Assembly (NCBI GenBank): GCA_910587075.1
Contig: CAJUKE010000010.1
Location: 1 to 14,237 of the forward strand
Length of the DNA stretch: 14,237 nucleotides
DNA from: an uncultured Muribaculaceae bacterium
GTDB lineage: Bacteria; Bacteroidota; Bacteroidia; Bacteroidales; Muribaculaceae
Direction of reading: 5' to 3'
Part shown: positions 14,178-14,237 of the stretch, piece after piece
Numbering within the stretch: the first letter of the stretch is position 1
How the letters are laid out: every line of letters begins with the position of its first letter
Program-made: the position numbers and the translations under genes
Notes under the pieces: generated by a model
What the model saw: the letters and a program-made list of their open reading frames with translations, nothing else
What the model was told of the DNA's origin: nothing
Databases searched by the model: none

Positions 14178-14237
14178 AGCGGAAAACGAGGCTCGAACTC
14201 GCGACCCTCAGCTTGGGAAGCTGATGCTCTACCAACT
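14178..14237 (-). tRNA. tRNA-Gly (CCC anticodon), 5' end cut by the window
   Basis: Read on the minus strand, AGTTGGTAGAGC is the D arm. The anticodon arm is TCAGC-TTCCCAA-GCTGA, giving anticodon CCC (glycine, codon GGG). The T arm is GCGAG-TTCGAGC-CTCGT. The acceptor strand is TTTCCGC, with discriminator T, normal for bacterial tRNA-Gly. CCA is not encoded (CCG follows). The 5' acceptor strand and part of the D stem lie beyond the right edge. Confidence 0.92.

Overview
The window looks like chromosomal DNA from a GC-rich member of the Bacteroidales, possibly Muribaculaceae-like; the family is an inference and the order is better supported. The evidence is: several promoters of the Bacteroidetes TAnnTTTG type; a 58-residue Hc1-like protein; a ParE of the Bacteroidetes type; and secreted proteins ending in the LRGVRVA...GLYIRRQG...KVLIR tail typical of this order. 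Most core genes are clearly GC-rich.

Layout: (1) 1-1039 holds the 3' end of rpoC, a strong terminator and a small Hc1-like gene with its own promoter. (2) 1172-5905 is an accessory stretch that is clearly AT-richer than its surroundings. It has two tandem paralogous secreted proteins with YD-like (Rhs-like) repeats, each behind a near-copy of the same promoter module that contains a run of eight Gs, followed by an unrecognised two-helix membrane protein. The two secreted proteins have diverged bodies but almost identical GC-rich 3' ends (163 of 165 bases). (3) 5997-10122 is a plus-strand operon: parE (topoisomerase IV subunit B), coaD (coenzyme A synthesis) and an S41 C-terminal processing protease, with gaps of 5 and 21 bases. 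(4) 10123-10381 is a convergent intergenic region with three 29-bp tandem repeats and an inverted, diverged copy of the same hairpin element. (5) 10382-14237 is on the minus strand: a tRNA-Gly(CCC) cut by the window edge, its terminator, a single-stranded DNA-binding protein lacking the usual acidic tip, an OPT-family transporter and a MATE-family transporter. The two transporter genes overlap by one base.

No CRISPR array, insertion sequence, phage gene or recognisable defence system is visible. The most interesting part is the YD-repeat pair: a shared C-terminal cassette, matching G-tract promoters and an orphan membrane gene, inserted between housekeeping genes. Any common function for these three genes is unproven.
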